The position numbers and the translations under genes were made by a program. From Friedmanniella sp. (GTDB lineage: Bacteria; Actinomycetota; Actinomycetes; Propionibacteriales; Propionibacteriaceae), in contig JAOPXW010000139.1 in NCBI GenBank assembly GCA_025964935.1, positions 1 through 7,595 on the forward strand: a DNA stretch of 7,595 nucleotides. Reading direction: 5' to 3'. Shown in pieces: positions 5,011 to 7,595 of the stretch (position 1 is its first letter; the number at the start of each line of letters is the position of its first letter). The notes under the pieces were generated by a model. It searched no databases. It was not told the DNA's origin and saw only the letters and a list, made by a program, of their open reading frames with translations.

Positions 5011-5919
5011 GTGGCGGTCCGAACAGACGGCGGGCCGGTCGGCGGGCCGCCTCCCTGGAGCCTGGCGGTGGCGGCGATGCTGTCGATCCAGGTGGGTTCG
5101 GCCCTCTCGGTCGGGCTGGCTTCGGACCTGGGTGCCGGCGGGGCGGCCTGGCTACGGCTCAGCGCCGGGGCACTCATCCTGCTGCTGGTGGCCCGCCCGC
5201 CGTGGCGGACGGTACGGCGGCGGGACGCACCCGGGCTGCTCGCCCTGGGCATCACGACCGGGCTGGTGACGGTCTGCTTCCTGGCCGCCATCGCGCGGAT
5301 CCCCCTCGGCACGGCGGTCTCGGTCGAGTTCCTGGGCCCCCTGTCGGTCGCCGCGGTCAAGAGCCCGCACCGACGAGCCCTGGCCTGGCCCGCGCTGGCG
5401 CTGATCGGTGTCCTGCTGCTGGCCCAGCCGTGGCGCGGTCGGGTGGACCCGGCCGGCCTGGGCTTCGCCGCCCTGGCCGCCGTCGGCTGGGCGGGCTACA
5501 TCCTGCTCACCCAGCACGTCGGAACCCGCTTCAGCGGGATCGGCGGCCTCGGCCTCACGGTGCCGGTCGCCGCCGTCACGGCCGCCGCGTTCGGGGTCCC
5601 CCAGGCGGCCGGCCACCTGACGCCGACCCTTCTCGTCATCGCCCTCGGGCTCGCCGTGCTGCACCCGGTCCTGCCCTTCGCGTTCGAGATGCTCGCCCTC
5701 CGCCGGATGAGCACCGCCGCGTTCGGGACGCTGATGGCAGTGGAACCGGCCATCGGCGTCCTCGTCGGTACGGTCCTGCTGCACCAGCGTCCCTCGGCCG
5801 GCCAGGTCGCGGGCCTCGCCCTCGTCGTGCTGGCCGGTGCCGGCGCCCAACGGGTCGCAGGCGGCCGGGACGGGAGTTCAGACCCCGACCGCATCCCCCG
5901 GTCGAGCCACGATCTGTGA
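5011..5919 (+). CDS. EamA/RhtA-like drug/metabolite exporter
   Basis: A 302-residue inner-membrane transporter of the DMT superfamily with two EamA repeats and about ten predicted helices. The first helix starts near residue 17, and other clear ones are near 47-61 and 75-95. [14 protein letters not shown] (98-111) in the first half and [20 protein letters not shown] in the second match the signatures of RhtA-type threonine/homoserine exporters. The start is taken as GTG at 5011, one base after the B3/B4 stop, because the first helix follows soon after and the genes appear translationally coupled; no good Shine-Dalgarno is seen, and starts at in-frame GTG or ATG around residues 20-23 would cut into the first helix. 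The C-terminus is a polar tail after residue 280. It probably exports an amino acid or analogue; specificity cannot be read from sequence. Confidence 0.92.
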   Translation: MAVRTDGGPVGGPPPWSLAVAAMLSIQVGSALSVGLASDLGAGGAAWLRLSAGALILLLVARPPWRTVRRRDAPGLLALGITTGLVTVCFLAAIARIPLGTAVSVEFLGPLSVAAVKSPHRRALAWPALALIGVLLLAQPWRGRVDPAGLGFAALAAVGWAGYILLTQHVGTRFSGIGGLGLTVPVAAVTAAAFGVPQAAGHLTPTLLVIALGLAVLHPVLPFAFEMLALRRMSTAAFGTLMAVEPAIGVLVGTVLLHQRPSAGQVAGLALVVLAGAGAQRVAGGRDGSSDPDRIPRSSHDL

Positions 5920-5938
5920 GACCCGCCGCGCGACACGC

Positions 5939-5956
5939 ATCGAACAGATGTTTGAT
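5939..5956. promoter_or_regulatory. LexA box at the lexA promoter
   Basis: ATCGAAC-AGAT-GTTTGAT is an inverted repeat with one mismatch and fits eleven of twelve positions of TCGAAC-N4-GTTCGA. It overlaps the predicted -35 of lexA, the expected arrangement for autorepression. Confidence 0.9.
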
Positions 5957-5980
5957 TTTGTCTGCTGGCTTCCCTAATGT
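5952..5980 (+). promoter_or_regulatory. Predicted lexA promoter
   Basis: TTGATT (5952-5957) and TAATGT (5975-5980) are separated by 17 bp and resemble the sigma-A consensus well. Seven bases separate the -10 from the ATG at 5988, so the transcript probably begins at the start codon. Only a weak CAGG lies upstream of the ATG. Confidence 0.65.
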
Positions 5981-5987
5981 CAGGCTC

Positions 5988-6815
5988 ATGGCCGCCAGTG
6001 ACAACCAAGACCCGCCGTCGAGCCCGCCGCGCCGCAAGCGCGGACGTCCCAGCGCGGCCGAGGTCGCGGCGCAGCTCGGCACCTCGGCGACGGTCAGCTC
6101 GCTGCCCGACGGGCCGGCCGACGACCACGGCCTGACCCCGCGGCAGCGACGCATCCTCGAGGTGATCAAGGAAGCGGTCGACCTGCGCGGCTACCCGCCC
6201 AGCATTCGCGAGATGGGCGAGGCCGTCGGTCTGGCGAGCTCCTCCAGCGTCGCGCACCAGCTGCGCACCCTGGAGCAGAAGGGGTTCCTCCGTCGCGACC
6301 CGAACCGCCCGCGCGCCCTGGAGGTGCTGCTGCCCGGCGAGACCGCCGACAACACGCCGTCGCTGCCCGCCCCGCGTCCGTCGCTGACTGGGACCGCCGC
6401 AGCGGGCTTCGACGAGACCGGGGTCAACGACGCCTACCCGGAGCCGGTGATGGTGCCGGTACTGGGTCGGATCGCGGCCGGTGGTCCGATCCTGGCCGAG
6501 GAGCAGGTCTCCGACGTGTTCGCGCTCCCCCGCCAGCTGGTCGGTCAGGGCACCATGTTCACCCTCGAGGTCCGCGGCGACTCGATGATCGACGCCGCGA
6601 TCTGCGACGGCGACTGGGTGGTGGTCCGGCAGCAGCCGACCGCCGACAACGGTGACATCGTCGCCGCCCTCCTGGACAACGAGGCCACGGTCAAGACGTT
6701 CAAGCGGACGGACGGCCAGATCTGGCTGCTGCCGCACAACCCGGCGTACGACCCGATCGACGGCAACCATGCCTCCATCCTGGGGAAGGTCGTCGCCGTG
6801 CTCCGCCGCCTCTGA
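5988..6815 (+). CDS. lexA: SOS response repressor LexA
   Basis: A 275-residue repressor of DNA-damage genes that cleaves itself when stimulated by RecA filaments. A basic N-terminal extension of about 45 residues ([15 protein letters not shown]) typical of actinobacterial LexA precedes the winged-helix domain, roughly 47-110, with [15 protein letters not shown] and [20 protein letters not shown]. The cleavage site is Ala164-Gly165 in GRIAAGGPI. Catalytic Ser199 (GDSM) and Lys236 (TVKTFK) are 37 residues apart, exactly as Ser119/Lys156 in E. coli, and the cleavage site is 35 residues before the serine as in E. coli. The frame is open far upstream, but the LexA box and -10 element fix the ATG at 5988. 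It converges with sthA and follows the EamA gene by 68 bp, from which some read-through is possible. All catalytic features are intact. Confidence 0.97.
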   Translation: MAASDNQDPPSSPPRRKRGRPSAAEVAAQLGTSATVSSLPDGPADDHGLTPRQRRILEVIKEAVDLRGYPPSIREMGEAVGLASSSSVAHQLRTLEQKGFLRRDPNRPRALEVLLPGETADNTPSLPAPRPSLTGTAAAGFDETGVNDAYPEPVMVPVLGRIAAGGPILAEEQVSDVFALPRQLVGQGTMFTLEVRGDSMIDAAICDGDWVVVRQQPTADNGDIVAALLDNEATVKTFKRTDGQIWLLPHNPAYDPIDGNHASILGKVVAVLRRL

Positions 6816-6820
6816 TCCGG

Positions 6821-6835
6821 CGCGGAGCACCCGCG
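6821..6835. terminator. Possible bidirectional terminator between lexA and sthA
   Basis: CGCGG and CCGCG flank AGCAC in the 21-bp gap between the two convergent stops. The stem is only 5 bp and lacks T-tracts, so efficient termination is doubtful and overlapping 3' ends are possible. Confidence 0.3.
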
Positions 6836-6836
6836 G

Positions 6837-7595
6837 TCAGAGCAGGCTCGGCTCGGAGATGGCCATCTGGTCGGCGAACCGGGCCACGGCCCGCAGCTTG
6901 TTGGCCACGTCCAGGGCGGCGACCTTGTACGCCTCCGACAGCGTCGGGTAGTTGAGCACCGTGTCGACCAGGTAGTCCACCGTCCCGCCGCAGCCCATGA
7001 TGGCCTGCCCGATGTGCACCAGCTCGGTGGCGCTGGTACCGAAGATGTGCACGCCCAGGATCTCCCGGGTGTCGGAGTGCACGATCAGCTTGAGCATCCC
7101 GTACGAGTCCCCCACGATCTGACCGCGGGCCAGCTCCCGGTAGCGGGAGATCCCCACCTCGAAGGGCACCGACTCGCGCGTCAGCTCCCCTTCGGTCTTC
7201 CCGCAGTAGGAGATCTCGGGGATGGTGTAGATGCCGATCGGCTGCAGGCCCTGGAGCTCGTTGGCGGGCTCGTCGAAGGCGTGGGCCGCGGCAAGACGCC
7301 CCTGGTCCATCGAGGTGGCCGCCAGCGCCGGGAAGCCGATCACGTCCCCCACGGCGTAGATGTGGCCGACCGCGGTCTGGTAGTGCTCGTTGACGACCAG
7401 GCGTCCGCGAGGGTCGGCGGACAGCCCGGCGAGGTCCAGGTTCAGCGCCGCGGTGTTGCCCTGCCGCCCGGCGCTGTGCATGACCACCTCGGCGGCGATC
7501 CGCTTGCCCGAGGCCAGGGTGGTGATCGTCCCCCGGCCGGAGCTCTCGACCGAGGCGACCTCCTCGCCGAAGCGGAACGACATGGTGTGGTCGCG
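6837..7595 (-). CDS. sthA: Soluble (Si-specific) NAD(P)+ transhydrogenase, C-terminal part
   Basis: The last 252 residues of a cytoplasmic FAD enzyme that exchanges reducing equivalents between NADPH and NADH; the N-terminal part lies beyond the right edge. [20 protein letters not shown] is the second FAD-contact segment of the pyridine nucleotide-disulfide oxidoreductase family. The dimerisation domain follows with [36 protein letters not shown] and [18 protein letters not shown], which closely parallel E. coli Sth[15 protein letters not shown] replaces the HPTxxE segment of lipoamide dehydrogenases, so the catalytic His-Glu dyad of that family is lost, which favours SthA over Lpd or mycothione reductase. 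The redox-disulfide region is not in the window and cannot be checked. It ends 21 bp from the lexA stop, tail to tail. The gene near lexA in M. tuberculosis, Rv2713, is also annotated sthA. Confidence 0.93.
   Translation of the reverse strand, partial: RDHTMSFRFGEEVASVESSGRGTITTLASGKRIAAEVVMHSAGRQGNTAALNLDLAGLSADPRGRLVVNEHYQTAVGHIYAVGDVIGFPALAATSMDQGRLAAAHAFDEPANELQGLQPIGIYTIPEISYCGKTEGELTRESVPFEVGISRYRELARGQIVGDSYGMLKLIVHSDTREILGVHIFGTSATELVHIGQAIMGCGGTVDYLVDTVLNYPTLSEAYKVAALDVANKLRAVARFADQMAISEPSLL

Noticed and set aside
5202..5987. Upstream in-frame extension of lexA by 262 codons
   Set aside because: It overlaps the EamA gene in another frame and the LexA box, and the promoter elements place the real start at 5988.
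1..5987. Additional LexA boxes controlling nrdJ, nrdR or the XRE operon
   Set aside because: GAAC-containing segments elsewhere (for example in nrdJ) lack the matching GTTC half-site at the correct spacing; only the sites at 3391-3474 and 5939-5956 qualify.
1..7595. CRISPR arrays, tRNA or rRNA genes, insertion sequences, phage or toxin-antitoxin genes
   Set aside because: No regularly spaced repeats, no tRNA-like cloverleaf, no transposase or integrase motifs and no small toxin-like gene pairs were seen on either strand.

Overview
The window is very GC-rich with strong G/C third-position bias, and its gene order is actinobacterial: a B12-dependent ribonucleotide reductase (nrdJ), nrdR, a small SOS membrane protein, lexA and the soluble transhydrogenase sthA. 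Mycobacterium tuberculosis keeps sthA, nrdR, the SOS cell-wall gene chiZ (Rv2719c) and lexA close together in the same way. The lineage below phylum level cannot be fixed from this sequence. Propionibacteriales is only a guess.

Left part, minus strand (1-3369). nrdJ runs off the left edge, so its C-terminal part is missing. nrdR lies 172 bp upstream of it in the same direction. A candidate promoter, an NrdR-box-like core and a cluster of DnaA-box-like nonamers precede nrdR. About 470 bp of apparently non-coding, hairpin-rich DNA follows. Next comes a 134-residue single-pass membrane protein whose promoter region holds three LexA boxes. It sits where ChiZ/DivS/YneA-type SOS division inhibitors usually sit, but has no LysM domain.

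Middle, plus strand (3623-5919). Three tightly coupled genes form an apparent operon: an XRE-cupin regulator, a free-standing B3/B4 (PheRS-beta-type tRNA-editing) domain protein and an RhtA-like EamA exporter. An overlapping palindrome at the -10 region looks like the operator. This cassette lies between the SOS gene and lexA, which are often adjacent and divergent in other actinobacteria.

Right part. lexA (plus) has a LexA box over its -35 element and appears to be transcribed from its own start codon (leaderless). It converges with sthA (minus), whose N-terminal part lies beyond the right edge.

Taken together, the flanks handle DNA damage, dNTP supply and redox balance. LexA represses itself and the membrane protein, and NrdR adjusts ribonucleotide reductase expression. 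The inserted three-gene unit may be an amino-acid-stress module that senses a ligand, clears mischarged tRNA and exports the offending amino acid. That function is inferred, not shown.
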